From Alphaproteobacteria bacterium (GTDB lineage Bacteria; Pseudomonadota; Alphaproteobacteria; Rhizobiales; Amorphaceae), in contig JAUIJH010000001.1 in the NCBI GenBank assembly GCA_030431335.1, forward strand, positions 1 to 64,000: a stretch of 64,000 nucleotides of DNA, read 5' to 3'. A model generated the notes under the pieces. It saw only the letters and a list, made by a program, of their open reading frames with translations. It searched no databases and was not told where the DNA came from. Positions 17,739-26,966 of the stretch are shown piece after piece (position 1 is the stretch's first letter; each line of letters begins with the position of its first letter). A program made the translations under genes and the position numbers.

Positions 17739-18311
17739 ATGGTCACGCTCAACAAGATTTACACCCGCACCGGCGACGACGGCACCACCGCGCTGGGCAG
17801 TGGCGAACGCCGCGCCAAGTACGACTTGCGCGTGGCCGCCTACGGCACCGTCGACGAGACCAACGCCGTCATCGGCTGCGCCCGCGCGGCCGGCCGGGAC
17901 ATGCAGCTCGACCCGATGCTGGCGCGCATCCAGAACGACCTGTTCGACCTGGGGGCGGACCTTGCCACGCCCGAGGGCACCTCGCTGTCCTACGAGCCGC
18001 TGCGCATCATCCCCGCCCAGGTGGAACGCCTGGAACGCGAGATCGACGGCCTCAACGCCAATCTCAGTCCGCTGAAGTCGTTCGTGCTGCCCGGAGGCTC
18101 CCAGCTCGCGGCCTATCTCCACATGGCACGCACCGTGTCGCGGCGGGCCGAGCGGCTGATGGTCGAGCTCGCCGAGCACGAACCCGTGGGCGAAGCGGCG
18201 CTCCACTACGTCAACCGGCTGTCCGACTTCTTCTTCGTCGCCTCGCGCGTCGCCAACCGCAACGGCGCGGACGACGTGCTGTGGGTTCCCGGGCAGAGCC
18301 GCACCATCTGA
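17739..18311 (+). CDS. pduO: Cob(I)yrinic acid a,c-diamide adenosyltransferase (PduO type)
   Basis: 190 residues. The N-terminal ATP-binding motif is IYTRTGDDGTTALGSGERR followed by GTVDETNAVIG. The trimer/active-site helix contains RTVSRRAERLMVEL, and the C-terminal motif is YVNRLSDFFFVASR. It adenosylates the corrin cobalt to give coenzyme B12, needed for instance by methylmalonyl-CoA mutase. It is preceded by the HIG1 gene and followed by a hairpin and the etf promoter. Confidence 0.93.
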   Translation: MVTLNKIYTRTGDDGTTALGSGERRAKYDLRVAAYGTVDETNAVIGCARAAGRDMQLDPMLARIQNDLFDLGADLATPEGTSLSYEPLRIIPAQVERLEREIDGLNANLSPLKSFVLPGGSQLAAYLHMARTVSRRAERLMVELAEHEPVGEAALHYVNRLSDFFFVASRVANRNGADDVLWVPGQSRTI

Positions 18312-18312
18312 T

Positions 18313-18331
18313 CGCCGGCGCGCCGCCGGCG
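18313..18331 (+). terminator. Probable terminator hairpin after pduO
   Basis: The arms CGCCGGCG (18313-18320) and CGCCGGCG (18324-18331) form a perfect 8-bp stem with a 3-nt loop, one base after the pduO stop. Only a short TTT follows, so termination may be partial. Confidence 0.5.
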
Positions 18332-18333
18332 GT

Positions 18334-18362
18334 TTGACAGCACCCGGCGGCAAAGCTAGCGT
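18334..18362 (+). promoter_or_regulatory. Sigma-70-like promoter for etfBA
   Basis: A perfect TTGACA (18334-18339), a 17-nt spacer and TAGCGT (18357-18362) lie upstream of etfB. The -35 is consensus and the -10 is weak. Confidence 0.5.
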
Positions 18363-18400
18363 CCCCGCCGATTTCCCAAAGAGTCAGGCCGTACGAACCG

Positions 18401-19150
18401 ATGAAGATCCTCGTCCCCGTCAAACGCGTGGTCGACTACAACGTCAAAGTCCGCGTCAAACCCGATGGCACGGGCGTTGATCTCGCCAACGTCAAGATGA
18501 GCATGAACCCGTTCGACGAGATCGCCGTCGAGGAGGCGCTGCGCCTGCGCGAGGCCGGCACCGCCGAAGAGGTGATCGCCGTCTCGATCGGCCCCAAGAA
18601 GGCCGCCGAAACGCTGCGCACCGCGCTCGCCATGGGCGCCGACCGCGCGATCCTGGTGGAGATGGACGAGGCGCCCGAGCCGCTCGACGTCGCCAAGATC
18701 CTGAAGGGCGTGGTGGACGAGGAGGCGCCCGGGCTCGTCATCCTCGGCAAGCAGGCGATCGACGACGACTGCAACCAGACCGGCCAGATGCTGGCGGCCC
18801 TGCTGGGCTGGCCGCAGGGCACGTTCGCCTTCAAGCTCGCCCTCGCGGACGGCGCCGCCACCGTCACGCGCGAGGTCGACGGCGGCCTGCAGACGGTGAA
18901 GCTCACGCTGCCGGCCATCGTCACCACCGATCTGCGCCTCAACGAGCCGCGCTACGCCTCGCTCCCCAACATCATGAAGGCGAAAAAGAAGCCGCTCGCC
19001 GAAAAGACCCCGGCCGATTTCGGCGTGACGCCGAAGAAGCGCCTGGAAGTGCTCAAGACCGAGGAGCCTTCCGGCCGCGAGGCGGGCGTCAAGGTGGCGT
19101 CGGTCGCCGAGCTGGTCGACAAGCTGAAGAACGAAGCGGGCGTCCTGTGA
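18401..19150 (+). CDS. etfB: Electron transfer flavoprotein subunit beta
   Basis: 249 residues, the standard EtfB length. It opens [19 protein letters not shown] and carries [21 protein letters not shown], the AMP/structural motif region [17 protein letters not shown], and the recognition-loop stretch [16 protein letters not shown] that docks with acyl-CoA dehydrogenases. With EtfA it passes electrons from fatty-acid and amino-acid dehydrogenases to ETF-ubiquinone oxidoreductase. A promoter sits about 40 nt upstream. Confidence 0.96.
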   Translation: MKILVPVKRVVDYNVKVRVKPDGTGVDLANVKMSMNPFDEIAVEEALRLREAGTAEEVIAVSIGPKKAAETLRTALAMGADRAILVEMDEAPEPLDVAKILKGVVDEEAPGLVILGKQAIDDDCNQTGQMLAALLGWPQGTFAFKLALADGAATVTREVDGGLQTVKLTLPAIVTTDLRLNEPRYASLPNIMKAKKKPLAEKTPADFGVTPKKRLEVLKTEEPSGREAGVKVASVAELVDKLKNEAGVL

Positions 19151-19190
19151 TGCCGGCCAGCCGTCCCGCCCCAAAACCGGAGAGCCTCCG

Positions 19191-20135
19191 TTGACGACCC
19201 TTCTTCTCGCCGAACACGCCGGCGGCCACCTCAACGAAGCCACGGCCAAGGCACTCACCGCCGCCACGGCGCTTGGCGCGCCGGTGCACATCCTCGTCGC
19301 CGGCGAAGAGATCGACGGCGTGGCGCAGCAGGCGGCCGCGCTCGCCGGCGTGGAGGCGGTCCTCACCGCGTCCGCCGCCGCGCTCGGCCATGGCCTCGCC
19401 GAGCCGCTCGCCGCCCTCCTGGTCTCCCTCGCCGGCGACTATGACGCCCTCGTCGCGCCGGCCACCACCTCCGGCAAGAACGTGATGCCGCGCGTCGCCG
19501 CGCTCTTGGACGTGATGCAGGTCTCCGAGATCATCGCCGTGGACGCGCCGGACACCTTCAAGCGGCCGATCTATGCCGGCAACGCCATCGAGACGGTGCG
19601 CTCGGCCGACGCCAAGAAGGTGATCACCGTGCGCACCTCCTCCTTTCAGGCGGCCGGCGACGGCGGCAGCGCCGACATCCGCGCCATCGACCTGCCGGAC
19701 GTGCCGGCGCTGTCGGAGTTCGTGGGCGAGGAGGTCGCCACCAGCGACCGTCCGGAGCTGACCAGCGCCAAGCGCATCGTCTCGGGCGGCCGCGCGCTGG
19801 GTTCGGCGGAAAAATTCAAGGAATTCATCGAGCCGCTGGCGGACGCGCTGGGCGCGGCCATCGGCGCCTCGCGCGCGGCGGTCGATGCCGGCTACGCGCC
19901 GAACGACTGGCAGGTGGGCCAGACCGGCAAGGTGGTGGCGCCCGACCTCTACATCGCCGCCGGCATCTCCGGGGCAATCCAACACCTTGCGGGCATGAAG
20001 GATTCGCGCGTCATCGTCGCCATCAACAAAGACGAGGAAGCGCCCATCTTCCAGGTCGCCGACTACGGGCTGGTGGGCGATCTGTTTACGATCCTGCCGG
20101 AGCTGAAGGATGAGATCGCGAAACGATCGAGCTGA
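19191..20135 (+). CDS. etfA: Electron transfer flavoprotein subunit alpha
   Basis: 314 residues. The N-terminal domain starts [17 protein letters not shown]. The C-terminal FAD domain shows [39 protein letters not shown] and [16 protein letters not shown], all hallmark EtfA motifs. It starts at TTG, with GGAGA about 10 nt upstream and no in-frame ATG nearby. It lies 40 nt after etfB and is co-transcribed with it. Confidence 0.96.
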   Translation: MTTLLLAEHAGGHLNEATAKALTAATALGAPVHILVAGEEIDGVAQQAAALAGVEAVLTASAAALGHGLAEPLAALLVSLAGDYDALVAPATTSGKNVMPRVAALLDVMQVSEIIAVDAPDTFKRPIYAGNAIETVRSADAKKVITVRTSSFQAAGDGGSADIRAIDLPDVPALSEFVGEEVATSDRPELTSAKRIVSGGRALGSAEKFKEFIEPLADALGAAIGASRAAVDAGYAPNDWQVGQTGKVVAPDLYIAAGISGAIQHLAGMKDSRVIVAINKDEEAPIFQVADYGLVGDLFTILPELKDEIAKRSS

Positions 20136-20234
20136 CGGCGGCTCGCAAAGCGCGTCCCCACGCACGAAGCGGGTTGACGCGCTGCTCACGGCGGGTTTCA
20201 TCGAAGGCGAAAGATCTCCGTCGATGGCATCCAA

Positions 20235-21113
20235 ATGATTGAAATTCAGAGTGTGGGCGTCATCGGCGCCGGGCAGATGGGCAACGGGATCGCGCATGTC
20301 GCGTCCCTTGCCGGCTACGACGTGTGCCTGCACGACGTGTCGCGCGAGCGGATCGAATCGGGCCTTGCCACCATCACCGGCAACATGGCCCGTCAGGTCG
20401 CCGCCGGCCGCATCGAGGATGCCGAGCGCAAGGCCGCCGTCGATCGCATCACCGTGGCGGAAAACATCGACGACCTGTCCGAGATGGACCTCGTCATCGA
20501 GGCGGTGACGGAGAACGAGCAGGTCAAGCGCAAGATCTACGCGCAGGTCTGCCCGCTCCTGAAGCCGGAGGCGGTGCTCGCCACCAACACCTCCTCGCTC
20601 TCCATCACCCGCCTCGCCGCGGCGACGGACCGGCCGGAGCGATTTATCGGCATCCACTTCATGAACCCCGTGCCGGTCATGGAGTTCGTGGAGCTGGTGC
20701 GCGGCATCGCGACGGCGGACGAGACGTTCAACCTCGCCACCGGCTTCGTGAAGCGGCTCGGCAAGGTGCAGGCGGTGGCGGAGGATTTCCCCGCCTTCAT
20801 CGTCAACCGCATCCTGCTGCCGATGATCAACGAGGCGATTTATACGCTGTACGAGGGCGTCGGCACGGTGGACGCCATCGACACGGCGATGCGGCTGGGC
20901 GCCAACCACAAGATGGGGCCGCTGCAGCTGGCGGATTTCATCGGCCTCGACACGTGCCTGTCGATCATGCAGGTGCTGCACGATGGGCTGGCCGATTCCA
21001 AATACCGCCCCTGCCCGCTGCTGGTGAAATACGTCGAGGCCGGCTGGCTCGGCCGCAAGGCCGGCCGCGGCTTCTACGACTATCGCGGCGACACGCCCGT
21101 CCCCACCCGCTGA
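20235..21113 (+). CDS. 3-hydroxybutyryl-CoA dehydrogenase
   Basis: 292 residues, single-function HBD/HAD family. The Rossmann motif is GVIGAGQMGNGIAHVA, followed by NTSSLSIT and the catalytic His in GIHFMNPVPVMEFVELV. The C-terminal domain has NRILLPMINEAIYTLYEGVG and PLQLADFIGLD. It oxidises 3-hydroxyacyl-CoA with NAD and, next to etfBA, serves short-chain acyl-CoA or polyhydroxybutyrate metabolism. The 99-nt gap from etfA contains a TTGACG box but no convincing -10, so read-through from etf is likely. Confidence 0.93.
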   Translation: MIEIQSVGVIGAGQMGNGIAHVASLAGYDVCLHDVSRERIESGLATITGNMARQVAAGRIEDAERKAAVDRITVAENIDDLSEMDLVIEAVTENEQVKRKIYAQVCPLLKPEAVLATNTSSLSITRLAAATDRPERFIGIHFMNPVPVMEFVELVRGIATADETFNLATGFVKRLGKVQAVAEDFPAFIVNRILLPMINEAIYTLYEGVGTVDAIDTAMRLGANHKMGPLQLADFIGLDTCLSIMQVLHDGLADSKYRPCPLLVKYVEAGWLGRKAGRGFYDYRGDTPVPTR

Positions 21114-21119
21114 GCGCCG

Positions 21120-22841
21120 TCACCGCAGGACGTTGGTGCTCGCGAGCTCGATGATCTCGTCGCCGCGGCCCGACATGATCGCCCGCATCGCATAGAGGCT
21201 GAACCCCCGCACCTGCTCGGCCTTGATGGAGGGCGGCATCGCCAGCTCGTCGCGGGCCGACACCACGTCGACCAGCGCCGGCCCGTCGTGCGCAAAGGCG
21301 TCCGCAAGCGCCCCGGCGAGCGCATCCGAATCGACGACGCGCACCCCGAACAGCCCCGCCGCGGTCGCGACCGCGGCGAAGTCCGGGTTTTCCAGCGCCA
21401 CGCCATCGGGCAGATAGCCCGCCGCTTTCATCTCCATCTCCACGAAGCCGAGCGTGCCGTTGTTCAACACCACGATCTTGACCGGCAGCTTGAGCTGCAC
21501 GGCGGTCAACAGCTCGCCCATCAGCATCGCGAGCCCGCCGTCGCCGGACATCGAGATCACCTGCCGGCCGGGGAACGCGGCCTGCGCGCCGAGCGCCTGC
21601 GGCAGCGCGTTCGCCATCGAGCCATGGTTGAACGAGCCGATCAGGCGGCGCTGCCCGTTGGTCATCAGATAGCGCGCCGCCCACACCACGGGCGTTCCCA
21701 CATCGGCGGTGAAGATGGCGTCGGCCGCCGCCACCTCGTTGACCACCTTGGACACATATTGCGGGTGCAGCGGCCTGCCGGCGCGGCGCGGCGTCGCCAG
21801 CTCGTCCAGCCCCTTGCGCGCCTTGGCGTAGTGCGCGAGCGCGGCATCGAGGAAGCGGCGGTCGCGGCCGGGCTCGATCCGCGCGCGAACCGGGCCGGCG
21901 AACGCGCCGATATCGGCGAGGACCGGCAGATCGAGGTTCACCCGGCTGCCGAGCGCCGAGGGGTCGGTGTCCACCTGGATGATCTTCGCCCCCTCCGGGT
22001 AGAAGCTGCGATAGGGGAAGCTGCTGCCCAGGATCAGCAGCGCATCGCACTCCTTCATCGCGTGGTAGCCGGAGGAGAAGCCGATCAGCCCCGTCATGCC
22101 GACGCTGAACGGGTTGTCCCATTCCATCACGTCCTTGCCGCGGAAGGCATGGACGATGGGCGCAGCCAGCGCATCGGCGAGCGCGATCACATCGGCGCGC
22201 GCGCCCTCGCAGCCGGCCCCGGCGAGGATCGTGACGCGCTTGGCGCCATTGAGGATCGCGGCCGCCTGGTCGAGCGCCGCCTCGGCGGGGACGGTGCGCG
22301 ACGGCGTGGGGATGACGAGGGGCGGCGTGGGCGCGTCGAGCTCCAGCACCGACACGTCGCCCGGCAGCACGATGACGGCGACGCCGCGCTTGCCGATGGC
22401 GGTGCGGATCGCGCGGTGCAGCACCTGGGGCATCTGCTTGGGGTTGGTGACCAGTTCGCAATAGTCGCTGCACTCGCGGAACAGCTCCTGCGGATGGGTC
22501 TCCTGGAAATAAGTCAGCCCGATCTCGGTGGAGGGAATGTGCGAGGCGATCGCTAGCACGGGCACGCGGTTGCGGTGGCAGTCGAACAAGCCGTTGATGA
22601 GGTGGAGATTGCCCGGCCCGCAGCTGCCGGCGCACACCGCGAGCTCGCCCGTCACCGCGGCATCGGCCCCAGCCGCGAACGCGCCGGCTTCCTCGTTGCG
22701 CATGTGCATGAAGCGGATCTGGCCGTTGCGGCGCAGACTGTCGTTGACGGCGTTGAGGCTGTCCCCGGTCACGCCCCAGATCCGCTCGACGCCGATCGAG
22801 GCCAGCGTCTCGACCAGAAGATCCGCGATTGTCGTTGCCAT
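21120..22841 (-). CDS. poxB: Ubiquinone-dependent pyruvate dehydrogenase (pyruvate oxidase)
   Basis: 573 residues, one more than E. coli PoxB as I recall it. It is a thiamine-diphosphate/FAD enzyme that converts pyruvate to acetate and CO2 and reduces ubiquinone. The activating Glu lies in HMRNEEAGAFAAGADA. CAGSCGPGNLHLINGLFDCH and YFQETHPQELFRECS are PoxB-specific stretches. The ThDP motif runs from MSGDGGLAML to VVLNN. The C-terminus, RGDEIIELASTNVLR, matches the membrane-binding peptide of E. coli PoxB, so lipid activation is probably kept. It converges with hbd and is separated from the enolase-like gene by a hairpin-containing gap. Confidence 0.93.
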   Translation of the reverse strand: MATTIADLLVETLASIGVERIWGVTGDSLNAVNDSLRRNGQIRFMHMRNEEAGAFAAGADAAVTGELAVCAGSCGPGNLHLINGLFDCHRNRVPVLAIASHIPSTEIGLTYFQETHPQELFRECSDYCELVTNPKQMPQVLHRAIRTAIGKRGVAVIVLPGDVSVLELDAPTPPLVIPTPSRTVPAEAALDQAAAILNGAKRVTILAGAGCEGARADVIALADALAAPIVHAFRGKDVMEWDNPFSVGMTGLIGFSSGYHAMKECDALLILGSSFPYRSFYPEGAKIIQVDTDPSALGSRVNLDLPVLADIGAFAGPVRARIEPGRDRRFLDAALAHYAKARKGLDELATPRRAGRPLHPQYVSKVVNEVAAADAIFTADVGTPVVWAARYLMTNGQRRLIGSFNHGSMANALPQALGAQAAFPGRQVISMSGDGGLAMLMGELLTAVQLKLPVKIVVLNNGTLGFVEMEMKAAGYLPDGVALENPDFAAVATAAGLFGVRVVDSDALAGALADAFAHDGPALVDVVSARDELAMPPSIKAEQVRGFSLYAMRAIMSGRGDEIIELASTNVLR

Positions 22842-23046
22842 TGGTCAACCCCTCAACTGGCGGCTGGGCAGCCCCGCCGCCCAAGGCGCGCGGCTGGCCA
22901 GCCACGGCATCGTCCGTGCGTTATGGCGCAGCCGATCATGCCTTGCCCTACCGAGCGTTGCGCTCGCCTGGCCTCACTATAGCCAATGCGCGAAACGGTT
23001 GCCCTCTGCTTGGCGAAATGTGCGCGAACCCGTTTCGACGCGGAAC

Positions 23047-23067
23047 ACGGCGGCCTCGGGCCGCCGT
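23047..23067 (-). terminator. Terminator-like hairpin downstream of the enolase-like operon
   Basis: A perfect 9-bp stem, ACGGCGGCC / GGCCGCCGT, with a 3-nt loop lies 47 nt past the last gene of the kinase/enolase operon, in the 273-nt gap (22842-23114) before poxB. The same gap contains TATAGT on the minus strand (22976-22981), a possible poxB -10 without a good -35. No gene is seen in the gap. Confidence 0.5.
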
Positions 23068-23114
23068 TCATTTACGCCGCGGTTAACGTTTTCGCCAGTC
23101 GGACCGGTGCGCGC

Positions 23115-24422
23115 TCAGCGTTGCGGCGCGCGGCCGCCGATGGCATCGCGCCCGGCGAATGTCGCGGTCCGGCCGAGCTGTTCTTCCACGCGGATGGCGG
23201 CATTCCACTTGGCCATTCGCTCGGAGCGGGCGAAGGAGCCGACCTTGAGCTGGTCCGCCCCCCACCCGACGGCGAGGTCGACGATGGTGGTGTCTTCGGT
23301 CTCGCCGGAGCGGGCGGAGACCACGGTGTGCCATCCGGCCGCGTTGGCGGCGTGGAGGGCGGCAAGCGTCTCGCTCAGCGTGCCCGCCTGGTTCGGCTTC
23401 AACAGCACCGCGTTGCACGCGCCCGCCGAGGCCGCCTTCGCCACCCGTTCGGCCGACGTCACCAGATAGTCGTCGCCGATCACCTGGACGCTCGCCCCCA
23501 CCGCGGCGGTGAAGGCGATCATGCCCGCATCATCGTCCTCGGCGAGCGGATCCTCCACCGAAATCAATGGGTACTGGGTGCACCAGCCGGCGACACGCGC
23601 CACCATCTCGGCGCTGTCGACGTCCACCCGGTCGGCGGTGAGGCGGTAGGCGGAGCCGCTGCGGAACTGCGTCGCGGCTACGTCGAGCGCCAGGGCGACA
23701 TCCTCGCCCGGCCGGTAGCCGGCGCGCTCGATCGCGGCGACGCCTTCCTCGAGCGCCTCCTCGTTGGAGGCGAATTCGGGCCACCACCCCCCCTCGTCGG
23801 CAACGCCGCGCAGCAGCCCGCGCTCGGCCATGCGAAGCCCCGCCGCGCGATAGACCTCGGCGGCCATCACCGTCGCCTCGTCGAAGCTCGATGCGCCGAC
23901 CGGCACCAGCAGAATGTCCTGCAGGTCGATGCGCTGACCGGCGTGGGCACCGCCGCCATAGATCTGGATCATCGGCATCGGCAGGCGCGGCCGAAATCCG
24001 CCGATGTCGGCGAGGTAGCGCCACAGCGGCCGTCCCGCCGCGGCGGCGGCCGCGTGGGCGAGCGCCATCGAGACGGCGGTGGTGGCATTGCCGCCCAGGC
24101 GCGACTTGGTGGGCGTTCCGTCGAGGGCGACGACGCGCGCGTCGAGGCCGGCCTGGTCGCTCACCTCGCCGCCGACCAGCGCGGGGGCGATGGTCTCGCG
24201 GATCGCCGCCAGCGCCCGCTCGACGCCGAGGCCGCCGAACCGCTCTCCCCCGTCGCGCAAATCCACCGCCTCGTGCTTGCCGCGCGAGGCGCCCGCCGGG
24301 GCGATGGCGCGTCCGCTCGCGCCGCCCGCCAGCCGCACCTCCACCTCGACCGTGGGCCGGCCGCGCGAATCCCAGACGCGGCGGCAATCGACGGCCTCGA
24401 TACGGGTTGCGGCCAATGTCAT
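23115..24422 (-). CDS. Divergent enolase-family protein with altered active site
   Basis: 435 residues, collinear with phosphopyruvate hydratase over its full length. Kept features: DSRGRPTVEVEV, the mobile-loop Ser in GASRG, the His loop GGGAHAG, the acid/base Glu in ADEGGWWP, metal ligands in ALDVAATQF, SVEDPLAEDD and VIGDDYL, the base Lys in LLKPNQAGTLSET, and LKVGSFARSER. Two residues differ from housekeeping enolase by my motif alignment. The Glu of QEF (Glu168 in yeast) is Asp (LQDILL), and the His of SHRSGETED (His373 in yeast) is Ala (VSARSGETED). It sits last in a transport/catabolic operon, overlapping a kinase-fold gene by 4 nt. It may dehydrate another phospho-hydroxyacid; it is unlikely to be the glycolytic enzyme. 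Confidence 0.85.
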   Translation of the reverse strand: MTLAATRIEAVDCRRVWDSRGRPTVEVEVRLAGGASGRAIAPAGASRGKHEAVDLRDGGERFGGLGVERALAAIRETIAPALVGGEVSDQAGLDARVVALDGTPTKSRLGGNATTAVSMALAHAAAAAAGRPLWRYLADIGGFRPRLPMPMIQIYGGGAHAGQRIDLQDILLVPVGASSFDEATVMAAEVYRAAGLRMAERGLLRGVADEGGWWPEFASNEEALEEGVAAIERAGYRPGEDVALALDVAATQFRSGSAYRLTADRVDVDSAEMVARVAGWCTQYPLISVEDPLAEDDDAGMIAFTAAVGASVQVIGDDYLVTSAERVAKAASAGACNAVLLKPNQAGTLSETLAALHAANAAGWHTVVSARSGETEDTTIVDLAVGWGADQLKVGSFARSERMAKWNAAIRVEEQLGRTATFAGRDAIGGRAPQR

Positions 24423-25447
24423 GTGTCAGCTCCGATGGTCTTGGCCCAAGTGTGCGCAACCGCGTTCAGCCGGGTCGGGGGAGAAAAGAGAAGCCGCCGC
24501 GCCGCGTCGCGCACGAGCGCCTTGTCGGCCTCGCACGTGAGGTACTCGACCGGGGACTTGCCGTCCACGCGCGCGAGGAAGAGGCCCGGCAGCAGCGCCG
24601 CCGCCCGCCCCTGGAGCGCGTCGGCCGGCTCCCAATCGACGCCGGCGAAATAGGCGTCCGACAGCGCCTCGAACGCCTCGAGCAGCGATCGGGCCCGATC
24701 CGGCACAGCCAGGCATTTCAATAGGAGATGATTGAGGCAGAAGGCGATATCGAAGGCCGGATCGCCGAACCAGGCACACTCGGCATCGAGAAAAAGCGGG
24801 CCGCCGGCGCCCATCAGGATGTTCTTCGGGCTGATGTCGCCGTGGACCACCGTGTGGTGGGTGGTGGCCGTGCGCCGGGCGAGCTCGGCGAGCGAGCGCG
24901 CCAGGTTGGGGTGCGCCCTGGCGGTGGCGAAGAGATAGGGCTCCAGGCGGATCAGGCGGAAATTCTCGTCGGTGGCAAAGCGCTCCGCCATCCCCGCCTC
25001 GCGGGCGAAGGCGGCATGGAGCGCGGCGAGGCGCGTGCCGACGGCCGCGGCGAACGGCACGTCCACCCGCCCCGCGAGCAGCTCGGTTTTCCACAACGGC
25101 GCCTCGTCGGGCGGGATATAGGCCATCGCGAACATGCCGCCGGCCGCGTCCTGCCCGACGATGTCCGGCGCCGCCCCCGGTACCAGCCGAGCCGCCTCGC
25201 GTAGCCACGCCGCCTCGTAGAGGTTGCGCTCCACCGGCGCGCGCCAGTCGGCCGCCACCTTCAGCTTGGCGAGCGCGCGCTTGACGCAGACGGCGCGGTC
25301 ACCGTCCCGCGCCAGCCAGATATCGGACGACACGCCCCCGGTGAGCGGGCGGAACACCACCCGCCCCGGCTCCGCGAACACGCCGAGCCCGGCCACGAAC
25401 GCCCGGATCGCCTCGCCCGGATCGGCAGCCGCCTCAACCCGCGCCAT
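24419..25447 (-). CDS. APH-fold phosphotransferase (small-molecule kinase)
   Basis: 342 residues of the aminoglycoside/choline-kinase fold. The nucleotide-binding N-lobe is at LTGGVSSDIWLARDGDRAVCVKR. The catalytic Brenner motif is VVHGDISPKNILM, and the metal motif is LFLDAECAWFGDPAFDIAF. Such enzymes phosphorylate a hydroxyl of a small molecule with ATP. It lies between an FAH-family hydrolase (3-nt gap) and the enolase-like gene (ATGA overlap), so it probably prepares the phosphorylated substrate of that enolase homologue. An antibiotic-resistance role is unlikely in this context. Confidence 0.85.
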   Translation of the reverse strand: MARVEAAADPGEAIRAFVAGLGVFAEPGRVVFRPLTGGVSSDIWLARDGDRAVCVKRALAKLKVAADWRAPVERNLYEAAWLREAARLVPGAAPDIVGQDAAGGMFAMAYIPPDEAPLWKTELLAGRVDVPFAAAVGTRLAALHAAFAREAGMAERFATDENFRLIRLEPYLFATARAHPNLARSLAELARRTATTHHTVVHGDISPKNILMGAGGPLFLDAECAWFGDPAFDIAFCLNHLLLKCLAVPDRARSLLEAFEALSDAYFAGVDWEPADALQGRAAALLPGLFLARVDGKSPVEYLTCEADKALVRDAARRLLFSPPTRLNAVAHTWAKTIGADT

Positions 25448-25450
25448 CGC

Positions 25451-26227
25451 TCAGGCCTCGGCCTCGGCAATCACGGGGTTGGTGAGCGTGCCGATGCCCT
25501 CGATGGTGATGTCCACCCGGTCGCCGGGCGTCACCGGCCCCACCCCGGCCGGCGTGCCGGTGATGATGATGTCGCCCGGCAGCAGCGTGATCGCCTGGCT
25601 CAGATACGAGACGAGCTGGCGGCAGGAAAACAAAAGGTCCGACGTGTTGATCGACTGCCGCTTTTCGCCGTTGAGGAACGCCTCGAGCAGCAAGTCCGCC
25701 GGGTCGAGCCCCGTCGCGATCACCGGGCCGATCGGGCAGAAGCTGTCGAAGGCTTTGCCGATCAACAGGCAGCCCAGCGACATCTCCTTGAACTGGATCA
25801 CCCGCTCCGACACGTCGTTGGCGCAGGTGTAGCCCAGCACATAATCGAGCGCGTCCGCCTTGCTGACCCGGCGCGCCTTCTTGCCGATCACCACCGCGAG
25901 CTCGCCCTCGAAATGCACGTTCTGACCCTCGGGCGGGTAGACGATGGGATCGCCCGGCCCCACCGCCGCCGTCGACGGCTTCATGAACAGCATCGGGATC
26001 GAGGGCGTCTCGTTGCCGCCCTCCTTGATGTGCGACACGTAATTGAGCCCCGCTCCGAAAATGCGCGGGCTCTCCACCGGTGCCAGCAGGCGCACATCGG
26101 CAAGCGCGTCCTCCGGCCCCGCCGTCGCCAACGTCTCGAAGGGCGAGCCCGCGAGGCGCTTCAGCGTGTCGCCTTCCAGGAGCCCGTGGTGCACGGCGCC
26201 GTTCACCGCGTAGCGCGCGATCTTCAT
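25451..26227 (-). CDS. Fumarylacetoacetate hydrolase-family protein
   Basis: 258 residues with the C-terminal FAH fold. The metal ligands are visible in HFEGELAVVIG (two Glu) and ANDVSERVIQ (Asp). SLGCLLIGKAFDSFCPIGP and the closing TGTPAGVGP are family signatures. FAH proteins cleave C-C bonds or hydrate/decarboxylate 2,4-diketo acids, and several act in non-phosphorylative sugar-acid routes. The ATG at 26227 has GAGGA 9 nt upstream; the longer ORF-track version runs back into the cupin gene. It is the fifth gene of the operon. Confidence 0.88.
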   Translation of the reverse strand: MKIARYAVNGAVHHGLLEGDTLKRLAGSPFETLATAGPEDALADVRLLAPVESPRIFGAGLNYVSHIKEGGNETPSIPMLFMKPSTAAVGPGDPIVYPPEGQNVHFEGELAVVIGKKARRVSKADALDYVLGYTCANDVSERVIQFKEMSLGCLLIGKAFDSFCPIGPVIATGLDPADLLLEAFLNGEKRQSINTSDLLFSCRQLVSYLSQAITLLPGDIIITGTPAGVGPVTPGDRVDITIEGIGTLTNPVIAEAEA

Positions 26228-26237
26228 CGAAATATCC

Positions 26238-26954
26238 TCAAACGTTGCTGGTTTGCTCGAGCTGGCCGAGAAGGCCGCACATGCCGTAGCGCGGCTCGCC
26301 GCTGGGCGGGGCGACGGCGATGGCATCGGCCTCCCCCACCCGCACCGGCAGCGCGCCGAGCACTCCCACCGTCTCGTCCACCCAAGCCTTCGGCCCGTTG
26401 GCGACGATATCGGCAAAGCGCGGGCGCAGCGGCTCCACGGCGCGTGCGTGCAAGTCGAAGAAGCGGGCGAGCTCGGCGAAATAGGCCGGCCGGTCCGCCT
26501 CCCACAGCGCAAGAAGCGCCATATAGGCGGTGACGGCCGCGTCGCGCCGCTCGAGCGCCCCGTCGAGGCCCTTTTCGGCCGGCAGCCGCCACAGCGCGGC
26601 ATAGGCGTCCGGGTCGGCATCCACCTCGGGGCCGAACCAGATGCGCGCGTCGCCCCGCTCGGCGAGGCCGGCATTGTTCATCAGGACCAGCGCGGTGAGG
26701 TCGCCCGTGTTCACGGCCCGGTGCAGCGTGTTTGGCGCGAACTGGACGAGCTTACCCGGCGTCAGCTCGACGGTGCGAAATCCGTGCGCGGTGTCGTGCA
26801 ACTCAAGGGCGCCGGTGCCGGAGAGGACGTAGTAGGCCTCGTGCGTGATGGCGTGGACGTGCGGGCAGCCGCACTGCACGCCGTCCGGCGCCGGCCGCTG
26901 GCCGTAGACGCGCAGATGCGTCAGGCCGATGCCGGCGAGCGGTCCGTTCAGCAT
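26238..26954 (-). CDS. Cupin-domain protein
   Basis: 238 residues. A conserved cupin barrel occupies about residues 10-95. Motif 1 is CPHVHAITHEAYYVLSGTG (His-x-His with a following Glu), and motif 2 contains FAPNTLHRAVN. The C-terminal about 130 residues are helical and Ala/Leu-rich with no family I recognise. It may be an isomerase, dioxygenase or sugar-acid binding protein. It lies 12 nt after the DUF6807 gene and 10 nt before the FAH gene, so it is a working part of the operon, but its reaction cannot be named. Confidence 0.78.
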   Translation of the reverse strand: MLNGPLAGIGLTHLRVYGQRPAPDGVQCGCPHVHAITHEAYYVLSGTGALELHDTAHGFRTVELTPGKLVQFAPNTLHRAVNTGDLTALVLMNNAGLAERGDARIWFGPEVDADPDAYAALWRLPAEKGLDGALERRDAAVTAYMALLALWEADRPAYFAELARFFDLHARAVEPLRPRFADIVANGPKAWVDETVGVLGALPVRVGEADAIAVAPPSGEPRYGMCGLLGQLEQTSNV

Positions 26955-26966
26955 CGCGTTTCCTCC

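Noticed and set aside
24419-25447. Aminoglycoside resistance gene
   Set aside because: The fold matches, but the gene is internal to a catabolic operon and overlaps an enolase-like gene; a metabolic kinase is more likely.
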